This document shows, in pieces, positions 18,837 through 25,040 of a DNA stretch of 64,000 nucleotides. The stretch lies in NCBI GenBank assembly GCA_948739805.1, contig CAPYID010000005.1, forward strand, positions 1-64,000. Reading direction: 5' to 3'. Under the pieces are notes generated by a model. It searched no databases. It was not told the origin of the DNA and saw only the letters and a program-made list of their open reading frames with translations. This stretch comes from an uncultured Clostridia bacterium (lineage in GTDB: Bacteria; Bacillota; Clostridia; TANB77; CAG-508). The translations under genes and the position numbers were made by a program. Each line of letters begins with the position of its first letter. Position 1 is the stretch's first letter.

Positions 18837-19655
18837 TTATTGTTCTATAACTTCTATTGATTTTAATTTTAGCCTTAAATCCACATATTTAGCATTATTA
18901 TATACATCATCACTATAATCATATTGTACTTTTATTTTTTTACCTTTTTCTAACTTTCCTATAATTTCTGTTCTGTCTGTTATATAAACTTTTCTTACAA
19001 ATGGAAAATGATGCACAGTATCTGAATTTGTGTTATCCTCAATGTCATATTTTATATATAAATAAGATTCTGTTGATGATGTAACCCCATCAGTATTATT
19101 ATTCGTTAGATACATCGCTCCAATTGTTATTATGGGATTATCACTATTTATTGTTTGTTCTTGCATTTTATTAAAATCTTCTCTTTTTAATACAACTATT
19201 TCATTATTTTTTGTATCAATATATTTTATGGGAGCGTTACTGTATTTAATTAAATCTCCTCTGCAAATTAATAAATCACCTGATTCTATGTAATTTATAT
19301 CATATTTTTCTGAAGTCAAATAATCTATACAAGTTTGATTTTTTATCTCAATATTGGCAGTAGTATATTCTTCAATATCATATACAAACTCTTCAAAAAG
19401 TTGCCCTCCAGACATATTAATAGACTTTTCAGATTTTCCTTCAACTAAGCCTTGTATCACTATATCATTTGTAATAGTAGTTATTTCTCTTTCTAAATCA
19501 TAAGCAAAATTTTCTTTATCATTATATATTTGTCCTACTTCATCTTCTTGTTCTTCTTCTAATTTTACTTTTTTATTTACTATTAAGGTAGTAAATACTA
19601 TTACTACTAATAAAACAATTAATCCTAAAATTATTAATACTTTCTTTTTCATCAT
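18837..19655 (-). CDS. Membrane-anchored protein, unknown
   Basis: Not recognised. The 272-residue protein starts with lysines and one strong helix (VLIILGLIVLLVVIVFTTLI), then an acidic stretch, EEEQEDEVGQIYND. The body is about 220 soluble residues rich in isoleucine, aspartate and threonine, presumably outside the membrane, with no recognised motif. The ATG is preceded by AAAGGAGAAA. It lies between the 84-residue gene and the repeat-protein gene with gaps of 21-26 bp, so the three look like one operon. Confidence 0.58.
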   Translation of the reverse strand: MMKKKVLIILGLIVLLVVIVFTTLIVNKKVKLEEEQEDEVGQIYNDKENFAYDLEREITTITNDIVIQGLVEGKSEKSINMSGGQLFEEFVYDIEEYTTANIEIKNQTCIDYLTSEKYDINYIESGDLLICRGDLIKYSNAPIKYIDTKNNEIVVLKREDFNKMQEQTINSDNPIITIGAMYLTNNNTDGVTSSTESYLYIKYDIEDNTNSDTVHHFPFVRKVYITDRTEIIGKLEKGKKIKVQYDYSDDVYNNAKYVDLRLKLKSIEVIEQ

Positions 19656-19676
19656 TTTCTCCTTTATATTTCATAC

Positions 19677-19931
19677 TTATATCTTTATTGCTACCATTAA
19701 TTCATTATCATTAACTATTCTTGTAACATTCTTATATATAAATTCTGCTCCAGTAAAATATGTCTTGTAATATAGATTTTCTAATCTTATTTTTGCTAAT
19801 TCCAAAAATCTATTCACGTCATATTCAGATAAGTTACTTTTTACTCTTAATTCATAAAAAGTAAATATCAATATTTCTTCATTTTCATCTAATTTTTTAT
19901 TTATATAATCATCTATAAATCCTAATGTCAT
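19677..19931 (-). CDS. Small soluble protein, unknown
   Basis: Not recognised. The 84-residue protein lacks membrane helices and reads like a mixed alpha/beta domain: MTLGFIDDYINKKLDENEEI, then YELRVKSNLSEYDVNRFLEL, suggesting a small helical fold with a Leu/Tyr core. A GAGGTGATAAG ribosome site precedes the ATG. It heads the anchored-protein group and may be the cytoplasmic partner or regulator of the two downstream membrane proteins, but nothing in it proves this. Confidence 0.5.
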   Translation of the reverse strand: MTLGFIDDYINKKLDENEEILIFTFYELRVKSNLSEYDVNRFLELAKIRLENLYYKTYFTGAEFIYKNVTRIVNDNELMVAIKI

Positions 19932-19971
19932 CTTATCACCTCAAAATCCGTATATTTTTTATAATATCTAT

Positions 19972-20031
19972 CTAAAATAATTTTTTACTTTTATTTAAAA
20001 AGAACCAAAAAATTGCAATTCCTATTATCAT
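19972..20031 (-). CDS. Tiny hydrophobic peptide, 19 residues
   Basis: An ATG preceded by a strong GAGGAGAAAAAT site opens MIIGIAIFWFFLNKSKKLF then TAG: one short membrane-type helix with a basic tail. A good promoter sits 28 bp upstream. Size and composition resemble regulatory or toxic membrane micropeptides. There is no protein evidence, and it could simply be the leader of the following gene. Confidence 0.35.
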   Translation of the reverse strand: MIIGIAIFWFFLNKSKKLF

Positions 20032-20058
20032 ATTATTTTTCTCCTCAATTTCTTTTAA

Positions 20059-20087
20059 ATAATATCACATTTTAGTATTTTTAACAA
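20059..20087 (-). promoter_or_regulatory. Promoter upstream of the 19-residue peptide
   Basis: Minus-strand TTGTTA, a 17-bp spacer and TATTAT. It probably drives the micropeptide and the 18-20 kb anchored-protein genes behind it. Confidence 0.6.
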
Positions 20088-20220
20088 TCTATTTCGTTAT
20101 TTGGTACTAATTTTTTTATGATGTTCGCTTGTATTTAACTAAAATATATTATAGAATATTATCAACCTGGACGTAAGAGAAAGGCTAGTCTTTTCTAAAG
20201 GCGGAAGGGAGGCTACAGAT

Positions 20221-20346
20221 ATGACCGTTGGTGATGCGATTCTAAATTTAGTTGAACAATTGCTACAAGAAAGAGAAAAAGTCGTAAGGCTAGAAATCTC
20301 TAATGGGCAACAACTAGATAAGGATGAACAATTGAACAAAGACTAA
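20221..20346 (+). CDS. 41-residue peptide of a par/Fst-like convergent RNA locus
   Basis: A GGGAGG ribosome site 8 bases before an ATG starts MTVGDAILNLVEQLLQEREK, which continues VVRLEISNGQQLDKDEQLNK then D and stop. The first residues MTVxDAI are those seen in many Fst/TxpA-type peptides (MTVxEAL), but those are hydrophobic toxins and this one is charged and helical. The mRNA ends in a hairpin with a T-run at 20368-20398. A convergent minus-strand RNA starts about 130 bp away and carries the complement of the start-codon region. I read it as a relative of type I toxin-antitoxin loci with an unusual peptide. Toxicity is not shown. Confidence 0.55.
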   Translation: MTVGDAILNLVEQLLQEREKVVRLEISNGQQLDKDEQLNKD

Positions 20347-20367
20347 CTGTAGCAATACATAGTCGAT

Positions 20368-20398
20368 AGAGTAAGTTTCGCAGCTTGCTCTATTTTTT
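20368..20398 (+). terminator. Terminator of the 41-residue peptide mRNA
   Basis: AGAGTAAG and CTTGCTCT (one mismatch) with a loop and TATTTTTT on the plus strand, 22 bp after the stop codon. Confidence 0.75.
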
Positions 20399-20403
20399 AG
20401 CAT

Positions 20404-20478
20404 AAAAAAAGTATGTGTATTCGCAGGTACACATACAACTACAAGTTTGACCGTTGGAATCAAACACATTTATTTTGT
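20404..20478 (-). ncRNA. Putative antisense regulator RNA, about 75 nt
   Basis: On the minus strand a textbook promoter (TTGACA, 17 bp, TATTAT at 20485-20513) would start an RNA near 20478. It ends in a hairpin of GTATGTGTA and TACACATAC followed by seven T. Near its 5' end it carries CCAACGGTCA, the exact complement of TGACCGTTGG over the start codon of the opposing peptide gene. This is the RNA I/RNA II layout of par/Fst loci: convergent transcripts, direct repeats and start-codon pairing. Confidence 0.6.
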
Positions 20479-20554
20479 AATTAAATAATAGCATAATATT
20501 TGAGATTTGTCAAATATAAAATCAAAATTTACATCCCTTATTTTTCAACGTTTC

Positions 20555-20583
20555 TTGACATTATTTAATAACTTTGATAAATT
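20555..20583 (+). promoter_or_regulatory. Promoter of the HU gene
   Basis: TTGACA, a 17-bp spacer and TAAATT, about 36 bp before the HU start codon. Confidence 0.65.
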
Positions 20584-20619
20584 ATTTACAATATATTTGT
20601 GAAAGGGGGTTATATCATA

Positions 20620-20895
20620 ATGAATAAAAGTGAATTAGTAGCAAATATTGCTCAAAAAGTTGGTTCTTCAAAAAAATCTGCTGAAGAAAATTTAGATACT
20701 ATGATTGAAATAATTTCTGAGGAATTAAAAAAAGGTAATACCATTAAATTAGTTGGTTTTGGAAATTTTGAAACTCGTAAAAGAGCTGCGAGAAAAGGAA
20801 GAAATCCAAGAACTAAAGAAGATATAAGAATACCTGCATCAACGGTTCCAGTGTTCAAGGCTGGAAAAGCATTAAAAGATGCTGTAAATAAATAA
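20620..20895 (+). CDS. hup: HU-family DNA-binding protein
   Basis: HU is a small dimeric nucleoid protein that bends DNA and assists recombination and replication. From the chosen ATG (after GAAAGGGGG) the 91-residue protein reads MNKSELVANIAQKVGSSKKS at the start, GFGNFETRKRAARKGRNPRT in the beta-arm region and VFKAGKALKDAV at the end, a full-length HU. An upstream in-frame GTG would add seven residues but overlaps the ribosome site. It is one of very few plus-strand genes here and lies inside the integrated element, so it may be an element-borne copy rather than the main chromosomal HU. Confidence 0.93.
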   Translation: MNKSELVANIAQKVGSSKKSAEENLDTMIEIISEELKKGNTIKLVGFGNFETRKRAARKGRNPRTKEDIRIPASTVPVFKAGKALKDAVNK

Positions 20896-20900
20896 TAACA

Positions 20901-20937
20901 AATCCCCTATCTCAATGCTTATCATTTTTAGGGGATT
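20901..20937 (+). terminator. Terminator after HU
   Basis: AATCCCCTA pairs with TAGGGGATT around a 19-base loop directly after the stop codon; a loose T-rich stretch follows. Confidence 0.65.
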
Positions 20938-21008
20938 TGATTTATATTTAGTTTTATTTTAAAAGAATTTTTATTGTAAAGTTTTTTGCAATATCCTTTT
21001 TATTAGAA

Positions 21009-21497
21009 TTAACTTTCTATTCGTACTGTAAGTTCTTCTTTCATTTTATTTAAGTCATTTTCAACATCTGTAAATATTACTTTTTTCCCTTGTTTAATTA
21101 GTCCCATTATTTTATAAAAATTATTTTCCAACTCTTTTGCCACTTTATCAATTACTTTAGCCTCAACTCCATTTATTATATGTACATGGTCTACATATTT
21201 TTCTATGGTTGGAAACATATTTTGTAAAAGAAATACTGAATCTTGTCCTAAGAATTTTTCTATTAGTATAGTATCACAGTTTCCATACTTTTTTATCTTC
21301 TTATCTCTTATTTCTTTGTATTTTTCTACTTTGCTACTCATTGGAATAAACCACAAAATATCTGATTTTTTCTCTTTTACACAAAAATAAGTAGGTCTTG
21401 CTTTTCCATTTTCATGATTTCTCATAAGTGTCTTATCTTTTACCACATTAAAATATTCTTCTTTTATATGATATACATATCCTTTTTTTATTTCCAT
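21009..21497 (-). CDS. Type III toxin, CptN/ToxN-AbiQ family endoribonuclease
   Basis: In type III systems a small RNase toxin is held inactive by the pseudoknot RNAs that it cuts from its own repeat transcript; phage infection releases it. The 162-residue protein matches the CptN-type pattern: PTYFCVKEKKSDILWFIPMS near residue 35, then EKFLGQDSVFLLQNMFPTIE near residue 80 and a helical C-terminus. Decisive support comes from the context. Immediately upstream are a hairpin terminator (21521-21544), two 50-nt repeats that each fold into an H-type pseudoknot, and a perfect promoter. The start has a GAATGGAG site. It sits inside the integrated element. Confidence 0.85.
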   Translation of the reverse strand: MEIKKGYVYHIKEEYFNVVKDKTLMRNHENGKARPTYFCVKEKKSDILWFIPMSSKVEKYKEIRDKKIKKYGNCDTILIEKFLGQDSVFLLQNMFPTIEKYVDHVHIINGVEAKVIDKVAKELENNFYKIMGLIKQGKKVIFTDVENDLNKMKEELTVRIES

Positions 21498-21520
21498 ATT
21501 AACTCCATTCTATAATGAAA

Positions 21521-21544
21521 CCTCCCTTATATTTCAAAGGGAGG
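21521..21544 (-). terminator. Attenuating hairpin between antitoxin repeats and toxin
   Basis: CCTCCCTT and AAGGGAGG form an 8-bp GC-rich stem followed on the minus strand by TTTCATT. A weak terminator at this position is the normal way type III loci make more antitoxin RNA than toxin mRNA. Confidence 0.75.
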
Positions 21545-21557
21545 ACATATTATTTTC

Positions 21558-21657
21558 ATTTGGGATAATTTATTAGCCGCACCACCCAAGAGCGACACAT
21601 ATTTATCGTTTGGGATAATTTGTTAGTCGCACCACCCAAGAGCGACATAATATTTTC
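21558..21657 (-). ncRNA. Type III antitoxin RNA, two 50-nt pseudoknot repeats
   Basis: Two tandem copies with a 50-nt period and about six differences. On the minus strand each reads GTCGCTCTTGGGTGGTGC, then GAC or GGC, an A/T-rich spacer and CCCAA. GTCGC pairs with GCGAC (GCGGC in the second copy, keeping pairing through a G-U), and TTGGG in the loop pairs with the downstream CCCAA. That is a classic H-type pseudoknot like those of ToxI/CptI. The repeats precede the toxin gene and follow a consensus promoter. Confidence 0.85.
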
Positions 21658-21668
21658 TTGTTAAGTCA

Positions 21669-21697
21669 ATTATAGAATATTTTTTTACTATTGTCAA
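21669..21697 (-). promoter_or_regulatory. Promoter of the type III toxin-antitoxin locus
   Basis: Perfect consensus on the minus strand: TTGACA, 17 bp, TATAAT, ending 11 bp before the repeat array. This strength fits constant production of the antitoxin RNA. Confidence 0.85.
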
Positions 21698-21786
21698 CAA
21701 CTTAACTTCATTTTTATTATATGAAATATTCATTTTATTATTGATACAACTTAATATTTTAATTAATTAAAACTAGAGAATTTTTA

Positions 21787-22266
21787 TTAATTAATTCTAT
21801 CTGCAAGTTCTAATGGTGAATATGTGCATATAAGAACTGGTCTTTTTGTATTTATAAATTTTTCAATGTATTGTTTTGTTTCAATAATGATTATTACTCT
21901 ATCAGAATTAGATATCTTGTCAATTTTTTCAAATAATGTATCTGTTTCTAATTCTTTTATTGCAATAATATCATATGTAAATTCATCTGTTTTCATAGTT
22001 ACATTTATAGGATATTTTGCTTTTTTTAGTTTTGGACTTCTATCTAGGTACTGCATAACTACATCAAATGCTACTATGTTTCTATTGTTTATTTCTCTAT
22101 TACTATACTTTAGTATTTTTGTATTTATATCTTTAGTTATAGCCTTACTTGCAATCAAGAAATTAATATCATTTTCAGTGCAATTACATAACTTTAAAAC
22201 ATGTTCTTCTCTCAATGATTGAAAATTCCATAAAAGTTTTACTATCTGTTTTTGCCTTTCATTCAT
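21787..22266 (-). CDS. DUF5697-like mobile-element protein
   Basis: The 159-residue protein begins MNERQKQIVKLLWNFQSLRE, reading like a winged-helix module, followed by ILKYSNREINNRNIVAFDV and a C-terminal beta-rich part ending PVLICTYSPLELADRIN. Similar proteins (DUF5697) are recurrent cargo of clostridial conjugative elements. Function is unknown; DNA binding is a guess from the first 60 residues. I chose the ATG that overlaps the stop of the small upstream ORF (ATGAATGA arrangement), which suggests translational coupling. Five additional N-terminal residues are possible. Confidence 0.6.
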   Translation of the reverse strand: MNERQKQIVKLLWNFQSLREEHVLKLCNCTENDINFLIASKAITKDINTKILKYSNREINNRNIVAFDVVMQYLDRSPKLKKAKYPINVTMKTDEFTYDIIAIKELETDTLFEKIDKISNSDRVIIIIETKQYIEKFINTKRPVLICTYSPLELADRIN

Positions 22267-22387
22267 TAGCATCACTTCCAATTATTTTAACTAATGAACT
22301 ATAAACTTTTCTTTTTTCAGGAATTATCTTATATATCTTAACAATTACTTTTTCTTTTGGAAATGGTGGTCTGTTTAACCTTTTTAT
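22259..22387 (-). CDS. Small basic protein between two element genes
   Basis: The gap between the flanking genes stays open in one frame: KRLNRPPFPKEKVIVKIYKI, then IPEKRKVYSSLVKIIGSDAN, E, stop. The stop overlaps the next ATG. No ATG is available at the front; the first usable codon is ATA, perhaps a mutated start. The clear basic, beta-like sequence argues for a real small gene, possibly disabled by loss of its start. Confidence 0.35.
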   Translation of the reverse strand: MKRLNRPPFPKEKVIVKIYKIIPEKRKVYSSLVKIIGSDANE

Positions 22388-23262
22388 CTGTTTTCATCTA
22401 TACCCCCTAACCAATCATCGATTTCTATGATATTTGTTTTGTTAGTTAGTATTTCATTTATTTTTTCTTTGTTGCCTTTCAATGTTAGAATACTTATCTC
22501 TCTTTTCACATTTTTTATGTCTCTATTAAATATGTTTAATCTATAAAGTTTTTCTGTATCTATAAAAGGCATTAAAACTATATATTCATTATCTTCTGTC
22601 ATATATTCAGCATTTTCCCAATTAGATAATAATATTTCAGTATTTTGATAAATTTGTTTTGTTATCTGATAAAAGTCTGTTTCTTCAAGTTTTCTCATTA
22701 TTAGTAAATTTCTAGCTGTAGGCTTTATTATAACTGTCGATTCTTTACCAAATACAAACTTTTGATTATCATTTAACATTTCCATATTCTCTAAAAGAAT
22801 TATGATGTTTTCACATTCTATTATCTTTTGTATATCGTTTACTATTTGACTTCTATATGATATCGCCTTATCTTTTGAAATATAATATACTAAAGTTTCT
22901 TTATCTTGATATATTAATTTTCCTAAATATTTCCTAGATGCCTGTGTTAATTCCGTATCGCCTTTTATGTTCCAACTTGCAACAAAATCAATATTACTGT
23001 CTATTGTTAATCCAGCGACTATTGCTATTTGTTTTACTCTCTCTATATATTCCTTACTCCTACATGAAAAACTGTAATCATATCCAAACTTCTTTACTAA
23101 TCTTGTTCCTCTATTATCCAGTTTTATATATACTCTATTTACTCTTTTTATATATCTTTCTTTTTCTAATATCTTTAGCCTTTTCCAATAATAATACTTC
23201 GATTTATATATTCTCTTACAATCTGCTCCAAGCATCAGCTTATACTTTCCTAAGAACATCAA
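22384..23262 (-). CDS. Replication-relaxation-like element protein, start uncertain
   Basis: The 292-residue reading begins GKYKLMLGADCKRIYKSKYY and WKRLKILEKERYIKRVNRVY, a winged-helix pattern seen in replication-relaxation proteins of conjugative elements, followed by an alpha/beta domain with KETLVYYISKDKAISYRSQI. The family call is tentative. The start codon is in doubt: an upstream ATG with a good GGAGG site begins MKLTRKRYRSFDVL in another frame and stops, while the main frame continues as DIEVLMFLGKYK. A small frameshift near 23275 would restore MKLTRKR joined to DIEVLMFLGKYK, so the gene may be slightly broken. Confidence 0.5.
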   Translation of the reverse strand: MMFLGKYKLMLGADCKRIYKSKYYYWKRLKILEKERYIKRVNRVYIKLDNRGTRLVKKFGYDYSFSCRSKEYIERVKQIAIVAGLTIDSNIDFVASWNIKGDTELTQASRKYLGKLIYQDKETLVYYISKDKAISYRSQIVNDIQKIIECENIIILLENMEMLNDNQKFVFGKESTVIIKPTARNLLIMRKLEETDFYQITKQIYQNTEILLSNWENAEYMTEDNEYIVLMPFIDTEKLYRLNIFNRDIKNVKREISILTLKGNKEKINEILTNKTNIIEIDDWLGGIDENR

Positions 23263-23488
23263 AACTTCTATATCTCTTCCGAGTTAATTTCATTTCCACA
23301 TTCTATCCTTACCTCCTTTTTTACTTTTTGATACCACACACTATTTTTTTACTCCTTTTTTCTTTTCCTGTGTTTACTCCCTGTACACCACACACTATGA
23401 TTTTAAGTTTTGCTTTATTTTTCAATTGTTTTAGTATTATCAAAATGTCTAGTTAAAGGCTATGAAAATTTACCTCAACTGGACATTT

Positions 23489-24091
23489 TTATATATCTAT
23501 TTTAGTAGTGTTTTTTATCCAGTTCAATATTTTTTCACCCTTAAAAACATAGACTTCAGTATATGGATTTTTCTTTTTATCTGTCATACCTATTACCCCA
23601 TAAAACATATTTGCTATATTATCATCTTCTATCACTTTTGATAGAACAAGTCCATCTATAATAGGTTTTATAAACTTATTATCTATATCAATGTTTTTTT
23701 GATTTTCTACTACTTTTATGAAAACAAACACTAATTGATTATTAAATAAATTTTTGTACTCTTTTGTTTTTTCCATTACATTTAACATTATATTTTTATA
23801 AGCATAGTTATTGATATTTTTATACTTTGGTATTACTTCAGGAATATATATTTTCAAAATATCATCCTCAACTGTTGCTTTATATCTATTGTTTAAATAA
23901 TTAAGTTTGTCCTGTTCATTTACTTCATATTTATCTCTTAATTTTATTTTATTAAATATGTTATATTTAATTCTTTCTAACCTTCTTAAGTAATTTTCTA
24001 CATGTCTAGTTTCAACAATTTCTTCATTGTTAATTATAAATTCTGTTTCATCTCTTAAATCTTCTAATTCTGTTAAAATTTCTTTTTGCAT
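23489..24091 (-). CDS. RusA/DUF6100-like element protein
   Basis: From the ATG preceded by GAAAGGAG, the 200-residue protein has an N-terminal coiled helix (MQKEILTELEDLRDETEFII). The C-terminal part reads QKNIDIDNKFIKPIIDGLVL, SKVIEDDNIANMFYGVIGMT, then a beta strand. The DxDNxxKxxxDxL spacing resembles the metal-binding core of RusA-type Holliday junction resolvases. Known DUF6100-like proteins of conjugative elements have a similar helical start. I cannot decide between these families. No partner is obvious. The upstream small-RNA locus at 24.2-24.5 kb separates it from spoVG. Confidence 0.45.
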   Translation of the reverse strand: MQKEILTELEDLRDETEFIINNEEIVETRHVENYLRRLERIKYNIFNKIKLRDKYEVNEQDKLNYLNNRYKATVEDDILKIYIPEVIPKYKNINNYAYKNIMLNVMEKTKEYKNLFNNQLVFVFIKVVENQKNIDIDNKFIKPIIDGLVLSKVIEDDNIANMFYGVIGMTDKKKNPYTEVYVFKGEKILNWIKNTTKIDI

Positions 24092-24201
24092 ATTTTTCTC
24101 CTTTCGTAAAAAAAATAGAAGATGCAAAAGTTTTAACTCTTATATCTTCTTAAATAATTTGATTTTCATATTTATATCCAATTGAAATTTTATTATATTT
24201 C

Positions 24202-24231
24202 TTGACTTTCTACTTATAAATAGATTATAAT
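24202..24231 (+). promoter_or_regulatory. Promoter of a plus-strand small RNA
   Basis: TTGACT, an 18-bp spacer and TATAAT. No open reading frame follows, but a strong terminator lies 85 bp on. Confidence 0.65.
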
Positions 24232-24237
24232 AAATAT

Positions 24238-24323
24238 AGGAAATGACAATCCACAAACGTGGTTTTGCCAAATAGAGTTAAACTCACATCTACTCGTCAA
24301 AGTTACAGATGTGAGCTTTTTTT
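24238..24323 (+). ncRNA. Putative small RNA, about 85 nt
   Basis: It begins after a consensus promoter and ends in CTCACATCT / AGATGTGAG with a CTTTTTTT tail. Its 3' end runs into the end of the convergent 37-residue peptide gene, so it would pair with that mRNA. Its leader, AGGAAATGAC and later GTGGTTTTGCCA, is repeated in inverted orientation as the leader of the opposing mRNA (24476-24512). Confidence 0.55.
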
Positions 24324-24435
24324 ATTTATGTAGTTGCTTGTTAACCCAGTTCTTATACAGAACTGCTGTCAAGTCAACGTTTAATGTTAAAGAGAACATT
24401 AAGGATATTATTAAAATTAGTATTACTTTAACCAT
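24322..24435 (-). CDS. 37-residue hydrophobic peptide, possible type I toxin
   Basis: A GGTGGGTGG-type site precedes an ATG starting MVKVILILIISLMFSLTLN, then VDLTAVLYKNWVNKQLHK and stop: one membrane helix with a polar basic tail, the build of type I toxins and related membrane micropeptides. A convergent plus-strand RNA with its own promoter and terminator overlaps the 3' end. I do not recognise the peptide family. The architecture, not similarity, is the evidence. Confidence 0.5.
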   Translation of the reverse strand: MVKVILILIISLMFSLTLNVDLTAVLYKNWVNKQLHK

Positions 24436-24586
24436 AAACACCACCCACCTTTCTTACGATGTATCGTATAATGTTGAGTGGCAAAACCACATCTGTTTAT
24501 CATCATTTCCTATGATAGTTATTCTATAATATTATTCTTATTCTGTCTATAATATTTATAAAATTCTATTACTTTTTTACTGACTT

Positions 24587-24850
24587 TCAATTATCTCCTA
24601 TGTCATCATATTGTTCTGATATTGTTTCTAATAATTGTAATCTTGTTTCATCATTTATTGGATATACAAAATCCTGTGTAAAGTTTTTATTTTTTACTTT
24701 TCTCTTTGGCATACTAATATATCTACCATTTTTCCCATTCAATAATTTAATTTCCCTTACTATAAAACAATTATCTATGCATACACTTGCTGCTGCTAAT
24801 AAATCTCCTTTATTAATTTTTTTAATTCTAATTTCTGTTATATTTAACAT
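24587..24850 (-). CDS. spoVG: SpoVG-family RNA/DNA-binding regulator
   Basis: SpoVG is a small site-specific nucleic-acid-binding regulator, first known from sporulation and septation. The 87-residue protein begins MLNITEIRIKKINKGDLLAA and contains CFIVREIKLLNGKNGRYISM followed by PKRKVKNKNF and FVYPINDETR. These match the SpoVG core (VxDIKVIxGxxGxFIxMPSRK ... HPIN). The position within an element rich in mobile genes suggests an element-encoded paralogue, a known habit of Firmicute ICEs. An AAGGAGGAA site precedes the ATG. Upstream, two stable hairpins form a structured leader. Confidence 0.88.
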   Translation of the reverse strand: MLNITEIRIKKINKGDLLAAASVCIDNCFIVREIKLLNGKNGRYISMPKRKVKNKNFTQDFVYPINDETRLQLLETISEQYDDIGDN

Positions 24851-24882
24851 ATAAAATTCCTCCTTATAATTTAATTTTATCC

Positions 24883-24955
24883 AAGAAAAGTGGCTTTGCC
24901 ATCTTTTCTTTTGCCGACTTGAGTTTCCGATTGTAATGAGGAAATCTCAAAGGCA
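24883..24955 (-). promoter_or_regulatory. Structured leader of spoVG with two hairpins
   Basis: On the minus strand TGCCTTTGAG-A-TTTCC pairs with GGAAACTCAA...GGCA (24912-24955). Next AAGAAAAG-A-TGGC pairs with GCCA-CTTTTCTT (24883-24910). Both stems are long and stable for such AT-rich DNA and end about 20 bases before the ribosome site. They may control spoVG translation or be a separate small RNA. Confidence 0.45.
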
Positions 24956-24972
24956 TTAGCGATTGTAGCTTT

Positions 24973-25009
24973 TAATATAATAGGAAAGTTAAACTTTCCT
25001 ATTATATTA
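24973..25009. terminator. Perfect 18-bp inverted repeat
   Basis: TAATATAATAGGAAAGTT and its exact complement are separated by one base. It follows the terminator of the surface-protein pseudogene and precedes the spoVG leader, acting perhaps as a second, bidirectional terminator. Confidence 0.6.
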
Positions 25010-25013
25010 AAAA

Positions 25014-25035
25014 AGAGTGATACTAATATCACTCT
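25014..25035 (-). terminator. Terminator of the SpaA-like pseudogene
   Basis: AGAGTGATA, loop TTAG, TATCACTCT and then TTTTTT on the minus strand, a few bases after the stop at 25041. Confidence 0.85.
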
Positions 25036-25040
25036 GATTT

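Larger units (their letters stand above)
24236..24512. repeat. Inverted leader repeats bracketing the 24.2-24.5 kb locus
   Basis: Left arm 24236-24270 and right arm 24478-24512 read inward from their own strands as ATAGGAAATGA, then a divergent middle, then GTGGTTTTGCCA. Two convergent transcripts thus start with nearly the same about 35-nt leader. The arms could be regulator sites or the ends of a small mobile cassette. Confidence 0.6.

Noticed and set aside
20139..20339. Minus-strand 66-codon open frame opposite the 41-residue peptide
   Set aside because: No ribosome site, serine/leucine-rich shadow composition, and the plus strand has a better-supported gene with promoter, ribosome site and terminator.
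21558..21657. Tandem repeats considered as a CRISPR array
   Set aside because: Only two copies, no unique spacers of uniform size, and no cas genes. Pseudoknot pairing and the downstream toxin gene explain them better.
23300..23410. Direct repeat CCACACACTAT in a pyrimidine-rich gap (23333 and 23388)
   Set aside because: Short, and no gene or palindrome attached; could be chance in low-complexity sequence.
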